Shown here: positions 1 to 7,740 of the stretch, piece by piece
Layout: each line of letters starts with the position of its first letter
Position numbering within the stretch: the stretch's first letter is position 1
Assembly (NCBI GenBank): GCA_964453335.1
Contig: CAYVOK010000010.1
Coordinates: 1 to 64,000 of the forward strand
Direction: 5' to 3'
DNA: 64,000 nt
Source of the DNA: VGBO01 sp964453335
GTDB lineage: Bacteria; Actinomycetota; Acidimicrobiia; Acidimicrobiales; CAIXPF01
Made by a program: the position numbers and the translations under genes
Notes under the pieces: generated by a model
The model's database searches: none
What the model was told of the DNA's origin: nothing
Seen by the model: only the letters and a program-made list of their open reading frames with translations

Positions 1-57
1 CATGTGTTAAGCACGCCGCCAGCGTTCGTCCTGAGCCAGGATCAAACTCTCCGTCGA
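1..57 (-). rRNA. 16S rRNA gene, 5' end (runs off the window)
   Basis: The minus strand reads the universal bacterial 16S start, AGAGTTTGATCCTGGCTCAG at 50-31, followed by the conserved GACGAACGCTGGCGGCGTG stretch and TTAACACATG up to base 1. The mature 5' end is placed about 7 bases before AGAGTTTGATC by analogy with E. coli, so it is approximate. Only the first ~57 bases are present; the rest of the rRNA operon lies to the left. Confidence 0.97.
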
Positions 58-148
58 GATCTTCGCGTACGCCGGCAGAACCGTCGCACGCTCGATCAAT
101 GAAGAGCTGTCTTCCTCGTGCCGAAGCACGATTGGACTCTTTCAACGT

Positions 149-166
149 CACGGACCGAAGTCCATG
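149..166 (-). other. UUCG hairpin 2 in rRNA leader
   Basis: CAUGGAC, UUCG, GUCCGUG on the minus strand form a 7-bp stem (one U-G pair) with a UUCG tetraloop. It lies about 90 bases before the mature 16S end and may help leader folding or processing. Confidence 0.6.
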
Positions 167-196
167 ACGAGCTCGGAATCGACTTGGGTTGGTCCA

Positions 197-212
197 CAGC
201 ACCGAAGTGCCG
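197..212 (-). other. UUCG hairpin 1 in rRNA leader
   Basis: CGGCAC, UUCG, GUGCUG on the minus strand form a 6-bp stem (one G-U pair) closed by a UUCG tetraloop. It is probably a stable structural element of the leader RNA. Confidence 0.6.
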
Positions 213-249
213 CGGCCTCCCCGCACTAGCCGTTTTCGTCCTCTCTTCC

Positions 250-262
250 GTTTTCAAGGAAC
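250..262 (-). promoter_or_regulatory. boxA-like antitermination motif in rRNA leader
   Basis: The minus strand reads GTTCCTTGAAAAC, resembling the CTTTGAAAAC-type boxA elements of rRNA leaders, where Nus factors including NusB assemble. The nusB gene itself is at 42398-42820. The assignment rests on motif likeness and position only. Confidence 0.5.
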
Positions 263-356
263 GCCCGACCGTGGGTCGAGATCCTCAGTGGGCAGATGCT
301 CATGGCGTCGCCGCCTGCAGTGCTGCCCTGCCACCGGCTTACCGGGGCGAGTGGCC

Positions 357-385
357 AACTTACCGACTCGGTGGGGCTGTGTCAA
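357..385 (-). promoter_or_regulatory. rRNA operon promoter
   Basis: On the minus strand a perfect -35 TTGACA (385-380) is followed after exactly 17 bases by a -10 TAAGTT (362-357). The start of transcription would be near base 350, giving a leader of roughly 290 bases before 16S. It is the only near-consensus -35 and -10 pair noticed in the window, as expected for a strong rRNA promoter. Confidence 0.85.
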
Positions 386-403
386 CCCCGGGACCGAGAA
401 ACT

Positions 404-1693
404 TCAGCGGGCCTCGACGAGTGTATACGCCGAGCGTCCGCGCCGGACAAGCAGCCATCGGCCGTGCAGCAGGTCGTCGACGCCGAGCTGGTCTCCCGGC
501 TCGATCCGCCGGCCGTTCACGGTCCAGCCCCGCTGCTCGAGCAACCGCCGCGCCTCACCCCTTGATGCGGCAGCGCCCGTGGCTGCGAAGATCGTCACCG
601 GATCGACTCCCGCAGCGAGGTCGGACCGGACCACCGCTGCGAGCGGGACCTCGGCCGCGAGCATGTCGAAGGTGGCGGCATCGGCGATCGTCACGTCGCC
701 ACCGAAGAGCACCTCGGACGCCGCGGCCGCCGTCGATGCAATGGCGCCGCCGTGCACGAGGGCGGTGACCTCGCGGGCCACGCGTCGCTGACCGACGCGA
801 CGGCCGGGATCGGCGAGGTGCTCGGCGACGACCTCGTCGATTTCGGGCACCCTGAGCAGCGTGAGCTGCAGGAGGAGGCGCCGGACATCGGCGTCCTCGA
901 CGTGCATCCACCCCTGGTAGAAGCGGTACGGGCTCAGTCGGTGGGCGCCGAGCCAGAGCTGTTCGCCGGATGCCGACTTGCCGTACTTGGTGCCGTCCGC
1001 ACGGGTGAGCAGCGGCCAGGTGAGGCCGTGCACGGCAGCGCCGTGCCGCTTCCGCACGAGCTCGACGCCGAGGGAGATGTTCCCCCACTGATCGGATCCG
1101 CCGACCTGGAGCTCGCAGCCCTCGAGTTCGAACAACTCGGCGAAGTCGTTCGCCTGCAGGAGCATGTAGCTGAACTCCGTGTAGGAGATCCCCGTCGTCC
1201 CGGCGATGCGGGCACGCACCGATTCCTTGCCGAGCATCTGGTTCACGGTGACGTACTTCCCGACGTCGCGCAGGAAGTCGATCGCGCTCATCGCGACGGT
1301 CCACGAACGGTTGTCGACGAGGCGGGCCTGTGCCGGACCGGGTTCGAAATCGAGGAACTGCCGCAGCTGCGGCACGATGCCCTCGAGGTTGCGGGCCAGT
1401 CGCTCGTCGTCGAGCAGATTGCGCTCCTCGCTGCGTCCGCTCGGGTCCCCGATCATCCCCGTCGCACCGCCGGCGAGGGCGATCGGACGGTGGCCGGCGA
1501 GCTGGAAGCGACGCAACGTCACCAGACCGATCAGGTTCCCGACGTGCAGCGAGTCGGCCGTGGGGTCGAAGCCGCAGTACAGCACCATCGGCCCGGCTGC
1601 GAGCCGTTCCCGCAGCGCCGCTCGATCGGTCGTGTCCGCGACGAGACCGCGGGCCTCGAGATCGTCGAAGAGCGTCGGGTCCACGGTCGTCAC
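404..1693 (-). CDS. tyrS: tyrosyl-tRNA synthetase
   Basis: Cytosolic class I aminoacyl-tRNA synthetase that charges tRNA-Tyr with tyrosine. The 429-residue product carries the HIGH-type signature (DSLHVGNL), the tyrosine-site GGSDQWGN segment, a KMSKS-type loop (KYGKSASG) and a C-terminal S4 RNA-binding domain. Length is normal for bacterial TyrS. I chose the GTG at 1693 because a CAGATT hexamer ends 6 bases upstream, matching the leaderless pattern of neighbouring genes; no Shine-Dalgarno site is visible, and a second GTG at 1684 is the alternative. It sits directly upstream of the rRNA operon on the same strand and is divergent from the penicillin-binding protein gene. Confidence 0.96.
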   Translation of the reverse strand: MTTVDPTLFDDLEARGLVADTTDRAALRERLAAGPMVLYCGFDPTADSLHVGNLIGLVTLRRFQLAGHRPIALAGGATGMIGDPSGRSEERNLLDDERLARNLEGIVPQLRQFLDFEPGPAQARLVDNRSWTVAMSAIDFLRDVGKYVTVNQMLGKESVRARIAGTTGISYTEFSYMLLQANDFAELFELEGCELQVGGSDQWGNISLGVELVRKRHGAAVHGLTWPLLTRADGTKYGKSASGEQLWLGAHRLSPYRFYQGWMHVEDADVRRLLLQLTLLRVPEIDEVVAEHLADPGRRVGQRRVAREVTALVHGGAIASTAAAASEVLFGGDVTIADAATFDMLAAEVPLAAVVRSDLAAGVDPVTIFAATGAAASRGEARRLLEQRGWTVNGRRIEPGDQLGVDDLLHGRWLLVRRGRSAYTLVEAR

Positions 1694-1699
1694 CCCAAG

Positions 1700-1705
1700 A
1701 ATCTG
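1700..1705 (-). promoter_or_regulatory. tyrS -10 element (leaderless type)
   Basis: CAGATT on the minus strand ends 6 bases before the tyrS GTG. It keeps only the A at position 2 and the T at position 6 of the -10 consensus, so the call leans on the spacing seen at other genes here. Confidence 0.4.
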
Positions 1706-1763
1706 CCCTGTGGGCGACGCGCGCACCAAGTGGTGCGGACACCGATTCACCGCTGCGATCGGC

Positions 1764-1769
1764 GAGAAT
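1764..1769 (+). promoter_or_regulatory. penicillin-binding protein gene -10 element (leaderless type)
   Basis: GAGAAT ends 6 bases before the GTG at 1776. The same hexamer and spacing precede the DUF72 gene at 62466. No convincing -35 was seen. Confidence 0.5.
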
Positions 1770-1775
1770 GGAGCC

Positions 1776-3773
1776 GTGCGTCGCCGTCCGGTCGCCTTCG
1801 TGGTCGCCGCCGCCCTCGTCGGGTCGGTCCTGTCGGGGTGCGCGTACCGCGTGCGTGCGGTCGGGGTGGTCCTGCCGGCCGTGTTCGAGTCGTCGCGCGT
1901 CTTCGCAGCCGACGGCACGCTCATCACGACGCTGCGAGCCGAGGTGAACCGCGACCTCGTCCCCTACAGCGCCATCCCGAAGTCGCTCGTCGACGCGACG
2001 ATCGCCATCGAGGACCGGCGGTTCTTCGAGCACAACGGTGTCGACCCCCAGGGCATCATGCGGGCGGCCGGGGCGAACGCCGCCGAGGGCGGGATCGCCC
2101 AGGGCGGCTCGACGATCACCCAGCAGTACGTGAAGAACGCGTTGCTCGGACCCGAGCAGACCGTGAACCGCAAGCTCCGCGAGATCGCGCTCGCCTGGCA
2201 GCTCGAGCGCACGACGTCGAAGGAACTCATCCTCGAGCTCTACCTGAACACGATCTACTTCGGGCAGGGCGCCTACGGCGTCGAGGCGGCGGCGCAGACC
2301 TACTTCGCCAAGTCCGTCGGGAACCTGACGGTCGAGGAGTCCGCAGTCCTCGCCGGCCTCATCCAGCTCCCATCGGTCACCGACCCCTTCAACGAACCGG
2401 AGCTGGCCCTCGCACGACGCAACGTCGTCCTCGACGCGATGCTCGAGACCGGCGCGATCGGCGAGGCGGAACACGCCCGGGCGACCGCGACGCCGATCGT
2501 GCTCGGGAAGAAGGCGCCGGAACCCGTCGAGCGCTATCCGGCCGGGCACTTCGTCGAAGAGGTGAAGAAGTTCATCCTCGCGGACGAGCGCTTCGGCGCG
2601 ACCGACGAGGAACGGAAGCGCCTCCTCTTCGGCGGTGGCCTCAGGATCCACACGACGCTCGACCTCGGCATGCAGGCCGCCGGCGAGGCGGCGATCGCGT
2701 CGGTGCTGCCTGACGGGCAGGGCCTGCCCGAGGCGTCGATCCTCGCCATGGATCCACGCACCGGTCACGTGCGGGCCATGGTCGGCGGTCGCGACTACTT
2801 CGGCACGTCGCCGTTCGCGAAGTTCAACCTCGCCGTCGGTGAGGGTCGCCAGTCGGGATCGTCGTTCAAGCCGATCATCCTCGCCGCAGCACTCGAAGAA
2901 GGCGTGCCGCTCGGCAAGGTGTACCCGGCGCCGCCGGAACTGCAGATCCCCATCCCCGGCCAACCGAACTGGATCGTGCGGAACTACGGCGGCAGCGGCG
3001 GTGACGCGACGAACCTCGTGCAGGCGACGATCAGCTCGTACAACACGGTGTACGCCCAACTGATGCGCGACGTCGGCCCCGAGGACGCCGTCGCCATGGC
3101 GGCCCGACTCGGCATCCGCTCCCCCCTCCAGCCCGTCTACGCCGCCGTGCTCGGCACCGAGAACGTGAACGGCATCGACATGGCGACGGCGTACTCGACG
3201 TTCGCGAACCGAGGTGTACGCACCGACCCGGTTCTCGTCACCAAGATCACCGACTCGACCGGCAACGTGATCTTCGAGGCGCCGAAGGTCCAGGAACGGG
3301 TGCTCACCGAGTCGGTCGCCGACCAGATGAACTCGGTCCTCCAGGACGTCGTCTGTTGCGGTACCGGTACGGCCGCCCGCATCGGGCGCCCCGCTGCCGG
3401 GAAGACCGGCACGGCCGAGAGCTACCGCGACGCCTGGTTCGTCGGCTACACGCCGAACCTCACCGCTGCGGTCTGGGTGGGCTACCCCGAGGCCCAGATC
3501 GCCATGGTGCCCCCGAAGACGCCGATCTACGTGAGCGGCGGCTCGTACCCGGCGCAGATCTGGGGGGCCTTCATGGGCGTCGCCACGGCGCCGCTCCCGG
3601 CCGAGTCCTTCGTCCCACCGAGCGTCAAGGTCGCCCCCGTGATCCAGACGACCACCACGCTGCCGACGGCGACGACCGTCCGACCGACGACCACGACACG
3701 ACCGACCACGACCACGCGATCGACCACGACGACTCGACCCACGTCGTCGACCACGACGTCGAGCACACCCTGA
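1776..3773 (+). CDS. bifunctional class A penicillin-binding protein (transglycosylase/transpeptidase)
   Basis: Builds peptidoglycan outside the membrane: an N-terminal GT51 glycosyltransferase polymerises lipid II and a C-terminal transpeptidase crosslinks peptides. GT51 motifs are visible as EDRRFFEHNGVD (79-90), GGSTITQQYVKN (110-121) and ELYLNTIYFGQGAYG (154-168). The transpeptidase has SSFK (362-365, catalytic Ser362), SYN (421-423) and KTG (543-545). The 665-residue protein ends in a ~40-residue Thr/Arg/Pro tail. The N-terminus is a charged start, ~15 hydrophobic residues and LSGC (19-22), which fits a lipoprotein signal as well as a membrane anchor. Start GTG 1776 is fixed by the -10 spacing. 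A small membrane protein gene follows after 10 bases. Confidence 0.95.
   Translation: MRRRPVAFVVAAALVGSVLSGCAYRVRAVGVVLPAVFESSRVFAADGTLITTLRAEVNRDLVPYSAIPKSLVDATIAIEDRRFFEHNGVDPQGIMRAAGANAAEGGIAQGGSTITQQYVKNALLGPEQTVNRKLREIALAWQLERTTSKELILELYLNTIYFGQGAYGVEAAAQTYFAKSVGNLTVEESAVLAGLIQLPSVTDPFNEPELALARRNVVLDAMLETGAIGEAEHARATATPIVLGKKAPEPVERYPAGHFVEEVKKFILADERFGATDEERKRLLFGGGLRIHTTLDLGMQAAGEAAIASVLPDGQGLPEASILAMDPRTGHVRAMVGGRDYFGTSPFAKFNLAVGEGRQSGSSFKPIILAAALEEGVPLGKVYPAPPELQIPIPGQPNWIVRNYGGSGGDATNLVQATISSYNTVYAQLMRDVGPEDAVAMAARLGIRSPLQPVYAAVLGTENVNGIDMATAYSTFANRGVRTDPVLVTKITDSTGNVIFEAPKVQERVLTESVADQMNSVLQDVVCCGTGTAARIGRPAAGKTGTAESYRDAWFVGYTPNLTAAVWVGYPEAQIAMVPPKTPIYVSGGSYPAQIWGAFMGVATAPLPAESFVPPSVKVAPVIQTTTTLPTATTVRPTTTTRPTTTTRSTTTTRPTSSTTTSSTP
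3646..3770 (+). repeat. low-complexity Thr-rich coding tract
   Basis: The last ~125 coding bases of the penicillin-binding protein gene are imperfect repeats of ACG/ACC threonine codons broken by CGA and CCG codons, giving blocks of the form TTTTRP. The tail is probably a flexible, perhaps glycosylated, cell-wall-spanning segment. Such tracts are prone to slippage. Confidence 0.8.
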
Positions 3774-3783
3774 GGACACCCGG

Positions 3784-4317
3784 ATGCACCCGATGCAGGA
3801 ACTCGCCGCACGGCGTTGGTGGAAGCGGCCGAGCGGGATCGCCGTTGCCGTGATCGTCGTCGGTTCGTTCGGGCTGTGGGGGTACGCCCTGTCGGGCCTC
3901 GCCGAGCGGACCCCGCCCGACACCCTCACCGCACCGTCGTTCGCCACCGCCGCCGAGCCCCGCTGCGCAGCCGCACGCGCCGCCATCGACGAACTCCCGC
4001 TCGCGATGACGGCACGCTCGGCGGTCGAGCGGGCGGGGACGCTGGACGAGGCCACCGACATCGTGGCGGCGCTCGTCACCGAACTCCGTACGATCCCCGT
4101 CGACGGTGCAGTCGATCAAGCCCTCGTCGAGGCCTGGCTCGGGGATTGGGACCGCTACGTCGACGACCGACGGCGATACGCCGACGCACTCCGGATCGAC
4201 GCGACGGCACGCTTCACACTGACGGCGCGCAACGGCAAGAACTACACACGCACGATGGACGCCATGGCCGACGTGAACGACATGCCATCCTGCCGCACGC
4301 CCGGCGACGTCGGCTGA
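3784..4317 (+). CDS. small membrane-anchored protein of unknown function
   Basis: The 177-residue product has a short basic start (RRWWKR at 10-15), one membrane helix at about 17-40 (IAVAVIVVGSFGLWGYAL) and then a soluble, probably extracellular, domain with two cysteines (Cys59 and one near the C-terminus) that could form a disulfide. No known family is recognised. The ATG at 3784 follows the penicillin-binding protein stop by 10 bases, with a GAGGA ribosome site 8 bases upstream, so the two genes are likely co-transcribed and may share a cell-envelope role. That role is inference from context only. Confidence 0.8.
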   Translation: MHPMQELAARRWWKRPSGIAVAVIVVGSFGLWGYALSGLAERTPPDTLTAPSFATAAEPRCAAARAAIDELPLAMTARSAVERAGTLDEATDIVAALVTELRTIPVDGAVDQALVEAWLGDWDRYVDDRRRYADALRIDATARFTLTARNGKNYTRTMDAMADVNDMPSCRTPGDVG

Positions 4318-4333
4318 GCGACACCCCGCTCAG
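4314..4333. terminator. hairpin between convergent genes
   Basis: CTGAGCG (4314-4320) and CGCTCAG (4327-4333) form a perfect 7-bp stem around a 6-base loop. The stop codon of the plus-strand gene and the reverse complement of the Nudix stop codon both lie in the stem. No U tract follows on either side, so this would be an actinobacterial-style U-less terminator acting in both directions. Confidence 0.5.
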
Positions 4334-4932
4334 CGCAGGAGCGCGGACGCGACGTCGAAACCCACCCGCGCCAGGCGCAGCAGCCCGACGTCGGCACCGA
4401 GCTCGCCGAGATCGGACTCGGTCACCCACCGAAGACCGAGCGACTCGTGGTTGCCCTCGAACCGTGCCTCAGGTGGCGCCACCACGACGAACCGGACGTC
4501 GAGGTGGTCGTGCGCCGACTCACCCGGCGGCTCGACACGGTGCACGTCCACGTCGACCGCCGGCACCACGACCCTGAGTCCGGCGATGCCGGTCTCCTCG
4601 GTGGCCTCGCGCAGCGCCGCTGCGGCGAGATTGCCGTCCCCGTCGACGTGCCCGCCCGGCTGCAGCCAGCGACCGAGCTTGCGGTGGAGCAGGACGAGCG
4701 TGCGACCGGCCGACGCGTCGACGACGAGCGCGGACGCCGTCAGATGGCCGGGGCGGGCGGTGCGATCGAGGACCTGCTCGATCGTGTCGCACGCCGCCAA
4801 GACCTGCGCACGGAACGCCACCGCCGTCGGGTCGTGGACGACCGTTGCCTCGAGCTGGGCTCGCGCGACGTCGACGCCGACCCCGGTGCGGAGTTCGGGA
4901 TCCGACGCCTCGAGCAGTCGGTACCCGCTCAC
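4330..4932 (-). CDS. Nudix hydrolase
   Basis: Predicted to cleave a nucleoside diphosphate linked to another group; the substrate cannot be told from sequence. The 200-residue product has a Nudix box with the REATEETGI core in its second half. The usual first Glu of the box (G-x5-E) is replaced: the segment reads GGHVDGDGN. The N-terminal ~80 residues are a helical extension. The GTG start at 4932 overlaps the argH stop by 4 bases (GTGA), making it the last, translationally coupled gene of the arg operon. A link to arginine metabolism is suggested only by position. Confidence 0.88.
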   Translation of the reverse strand: MSGYRLLEASDPELRTGVGVDVARAQLEATVVHDPTAVAFRAQVLAACDTIEQVLDRTARPGHLTASALVVDASAGRTLVLLHRKLGRWLQPGGHVDGDGNLAAAALREATEETGIAGLRVVVPAVDVDVHRVEPPGESAHDHLDVRFVVVAPPEARFEGNHESLGLRWVTESDLGELGADVGLLRLARVGFDVASALLR

Positions 4933-6356
4933 GACTCGCGGAGCCTGCCTGCCTGGGCCTCGAGCTGCTGCTGGAACTTCTGGAGCTGCTTCGCGACCTC
5001 CACCGGCCCACCGGCACCGCGCGTCGTGCGCCGCGTGACGGCGACACCCGGAGCACACAGCGCCGCCGCCTCCTCGCCGAGCGCGGGGTGCGCGGCGACG
5101 AGCTCGGGCAGGGCGATGTTCCGCTCGAGCGAGTCCCGCACGAGCGACCCGACGAGCGCGTGCGCATCACGGAACGGTGTTCCGCGCCCGACCAACCACT
5201 CGGCGAGATCGGTCGCCGCCAGGTAGGGGGAATCAGCGGCCGACTCCATCCGGCGACGGTCGAACCGGACGGTGGCGAGCAGGCCACGCATCGCCGAGAG
5301 CGTCAGGCGCACCTGGTCGACGGCGTCGAAGAACGGCTCCTTGTCCTCCTGCAGATCCCGGTTGTACGACAGCGGCAAGCCCTTCAGCATCGCCAGCAAT
5401 CCGGTCAGATGACCGATCAGACGAGCCGCCTTGCCGCGCGTGAGCTCCGCGATGTCGGGGTTCTTCTTCTGCGGCATCATCGACGAACCCGTCGAATACC
5501 GGTCGTCGAGCCGCAGGAACGCGACCTCCTCCGACGCCCAGATCACGACCTCCTCGGCGATCCGGGACAGGTGCACACCGAGCAGGCTGAGGCAGAACAG
5601 CGACTCCGCCACGAAATCGCGGTCGGACACCGCGTCGAGGGAGTTCTCGAAGACCCGGGCGAACCCGAGCTCCCGGGCGGTGAACGCCGGGTCGAGCGGA
5701 AGCGACGAACCCGCGAGCGCCCCCGCACCGAGCGGCGACACGTCAGTGCGGCGGCGAGCGTCGAGCAGACGCTCGACGTCCCGCGAGAGCGCCCAGCCGT
5801 GGGCGAGCAGGTGGTGGGCGAGGAGCACCGGCTGCGCACGCTGAAGGTGCGTGTACCCCGGGAGGTAGGTCTCCCCCGCCTCGCGAGCCCGGTCGAGCAG
5901 GACCTGCTGCAGGCTCGTCACCCGGAGTGCGATGTCGAGCAACTCACGCTTGGTGTACATCCGCAGGTCCGTGGCGACCTGGTCGTTGCGGCTGCGTCCG
6001 GTGTGGAGCTTCGCCCCGGGCGGACCGGCGAGCTCGGTGACACGACGTTCGACCGCGGTGTGCACGTCCTCATCCGTCGGGGCGAAGACGAACGTCCCCG
6101 TGGTGAGCTCGGACTCGACCTGGTCGAGCGCGTCGAGGATGGCGGCGGACTCCGCCGGCGTCAGCAGACCGGCGCGTTCGAGACCACGCACGTGCGCCCG
6201 GGACCCGGTCAGGTCGTCGAGCGCGAGACGCTTGTCGAACGGCAGGCTGATGGTGAACGCCCAGAGCTCGTCGGCCGGAGCCTCCCCGAACCGCCCGTGC
6301 CACAGGGGGGCTGCACCGGTTGGTGTCTCCCCCGCTCCCTGCTCCCGTTCGGTCAC
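4929..6356 (-). CDS. argH: argininosuccinate lyase
   Basis: Cytosolic last step of arginine synthesis: argininosuccinate to arginine plus fumarate. The 475-residue protein carries the superfamily signature GSSMMPQKKNPD, the TGRSRNDQV segment and the HLQRAQP catalytic-His region. Start GTG 6356 overlaps the argR stop in a GTGA junction; this choice drops a long non-homologous upstream extension. It lies between argR and the Nudix gene. The argininosuccinate synthase gene argG, which often precedes argH, is not here. Confidence 0.97.
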   Translation of the reverse strand: MTEREQGAGETPTGAAPLWHGRFGEAPADELWAFTISLPFDKRLALDDLTGSRAHVRGLERAGLLTPAESAAILDALDQVESELTTGTFVFAPTDEDVHTAVERRVTELAGPPGAKLHTGRSRNDQVATDLRMYTKRELLDIALRVTSLQQVLLDRAREAGETYLPGYTHLQRAQPVLLAHHLLAHGWALSRDVERLLDARRRTDVSPLGAGALAGSSLPLDPAFTARELGFARVFENSLDAVSDRDFVAESLFCLSLLGVHLSRIAEEVVIWASEEVAFLRLDDRYSTGSSMMPQKKNPDIAELTRGKAARLIGHLTGLLAMLKGLPLSYNRDLQEDKEPFFDAVDQVRLTLSAMRGLLATVRFDRRRMESAADSPYLAATDLAEWLVGRGTPFRDAHALVGSLVRDSLERNIALPELVAAHPALGEEAAALCAPGVAVTRRTTRGAGGPVEVAKQLQKFQQQLEAQAGRLRES

Positions 6357-6847
6357 GATCCCGTCCTTTCCGAGCGGGCGTCGAGGCCCGCGAGTTCCCG
6401 GAGCTGCGCGGCGAGCGCGCTCCCCGATGTCGTCTCTGCGGCCACGACGAGCAGGGTGTCGTCCCCCGCCACCGTGCCGATCATCCCGCTGAGTCCCGTC
6501 CGGTCGAGCGCGGACGCCACGACGTGCGCCGACCCGGGCGGCGTCCGCAGAAGCACCAGGTTGTGGGATGACTCGACCTCCACGACCCACTCCCCCATCA
6601 CCCGGCGGAGGTGATCGGTGTGGCCACGAGGCTCGACCGGCTGTTCGGGGATCGCGTACGCAGCGTCGCCACCGCGCACGCGGACCTTCACCGCGCCGAG
6701 CTCCTCGAGATCACGGGAGACCGTCGCCTGGGTGGCGACGATGCCCGCCTCGGCGAGCAGCTCGACGAGCTGCGCCTGGCTCGTGACCGCCCTCGCCTCG
6801 ATCAGCTTCGCGATCCGGTGCTGGCGTTGCGCCTTCGACAGACTCAT
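6353..6847 (-). CDS. argR: arginine repressor ArgR
   Basis: Hexameric, arginine-responsive DNA-binding repressor. The 164-residue protein has an N-terminal winged helix (QRQHRIAKLI through QATVSRDLEELG) and a C-terminal arginine-binding/oligomerisation domain with the GT-A-GDDT motif. Its ATG (6847) overlaps the argF stop (ATGA). Its probable operator is the palindrome at 10888-10903 in front of argC, so it would repress its own operon. Confidence 0.97.
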   Translation of the reverse strand: MSLSKAQRQHRIAKLIEARAVTSQAQLVELLAEAGIVATQATVSRDLEELGAVKVRVRGGDAAYAIPEQPVEPRGHTDHLRRVMGEWVVEVESSHNLVLLRTPPGSAHVVASALDRTGLSGMIGTVAGDDTLLVVAAETTSGSALAAQLRELAGLDARSERTGS

Positions 6848-7740
6848 CCGGCCGCCTCCCCGAGCAGCAGCGCGAGAACGCCGCGAGCGGCATGCATCCT
6901 GTTCTCCGCCTGGCGCCACACGAGCGACGTCGGTGCGTCGAGCACGTCGTTCGTGACCTCCTCGCCGCGGTGCGCGGGGAGGCAGTGGAGGAACCCTGCG
7001 CCGGGCCTCGCCCGGGCCATGAGTGCGGCGTCGACCCGGTAGGACGCGAACGTCACCCGACGGGCCTCCGTCTCGGCCTCCTGACCCATCGAGATCCAGG
7101 TGTCGGTGTACACGGCGTCCACGCCGTCGACCGCTGCGGCCGGGTCGTCGGTGACCGTCGGCGCGCGGCCGAGGGCACCGAGACGCCGCAGGTCGTCCTC
7201 GGACAGGCCGTAGCCCGCCGGGCTCGCCACCCGCGTCTCGAGACCGAGCATCGCCGCACCCGTCACGAAGGACCGGCACACGTTGTTGGCGTCGCCGACG
7301 AACGCCACGGCCCGCCCGTCGAAGCCGCCCCAGACCTGGCGCAGCGTGAGCAGATCGGCGAGCGCCTGCATCGGATGCGCTCGGTCGGAGAGCAGGTTCA
7401 CCACCGGCAGGACCTGCACGGCGGCCATGCCCTCGACCATCTCGTGGTGGAAGACCCGTGCGCCGACCGCCGCGTGGTAGCAGGCGAGCGTGCGCGTGAC
7501 GTCGGACACCGACTCGCGCCGGCCGAGTCCCACCTCGGCGTCCTGGCTCGTCACGGGCTGTCCGCCGAGCTGGTAGACCGCTCGTTCCATCGAGTGACGG
7601 GTCCGCAACGAGGGCTTCTCGAACAACAACGCCATCGACGCGCCGCGCAGCACGGCCGGGGGATCGGCGACCTCGGCCAGATCGAGCGCACGGACCAGTT
7701 CCGACGAGGAGAGATCGTCCACGTCGAGGAGGTGGCGCAT
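6844..7740 (-). CDS. argF: ornithine carbamoyltransferase
   Basis: Cytosolic enzyme joining carbamoyl phosphate and ornithine to give citrulline. The 298-residue protein has the carbamoyl-phosphate loop SLRTRHSME, the HPMQALAD motif, the ornithine-binding MGQE region and the catalytic HCLPAHRGEEV. Size is usual for the anabolic enzyme. ATG at 7740 shares one base with the argD stop (TGATG). Its carbamoyl phosphate comes from CarAB, encoded at 35159-39566. Confidence 0.97.
   Translation of the reverse strand: MRHLLDVDDLSSSELVRALDLAEVADPPAVLRGASMALLFEKPSLRTRHSMERAVYQLGGQPVTSQDAEVGLGRRESVSDVTRTLACYHAAVGARVFHHEMVEGMAAVQVLPVVNLLSDRAHPMQALADLLTLRQVWGGFDGRAVAFVGDANNVCRSFVTGAAMLGLETRVASPAGYGLSEDDLRRLGALGRAPTVTDDPAAAVDGVDAVYTDTWISMGQEAETEARRVTFASYRVDAALMARARPGAGFLHCLPAHRGEEVTNDVLDAPTSLVWRQAENRMHAARGVLALLLGEAAG

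Larger units (their letters stand above)
58..403 (-). other. rRNA operon leader between tyrS and 16S
   Basis: This 346-base stretch has no protein gene. It holds the rRNA promoter (357-385), a boxA-like antitermination motif (250-262) and two short hairpins with UUCG loops (197-212 and 149-166). The promoter begins 18 bases after the tyrS stop, with no room for a clear terminator, so tyrS transcripts may read into the rRNA operon. RNase III processing stems would need sequence from behind 16S, outside the window. Confidence 0.8.

Noticed and set aside
555..4079. Very long open frames antisense to real genes (for example 1174 codons here, 1357 at 12277-16350, 1130 at 35378-38770, 1147 at 59880-63323 before the DUF72 part)
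   Set aside because: They are shadows caused by high GC content: rich in Arg, Gly, His and Asp, no family motifs, and they run across several well-supported genes on the other strand.
4330..4932. Nudix gene as an arginine-pathway enzyme
   Set aside because: It is coupled to argH, but nothing in the sequence shows its substrate, so no pathway role is claimed.
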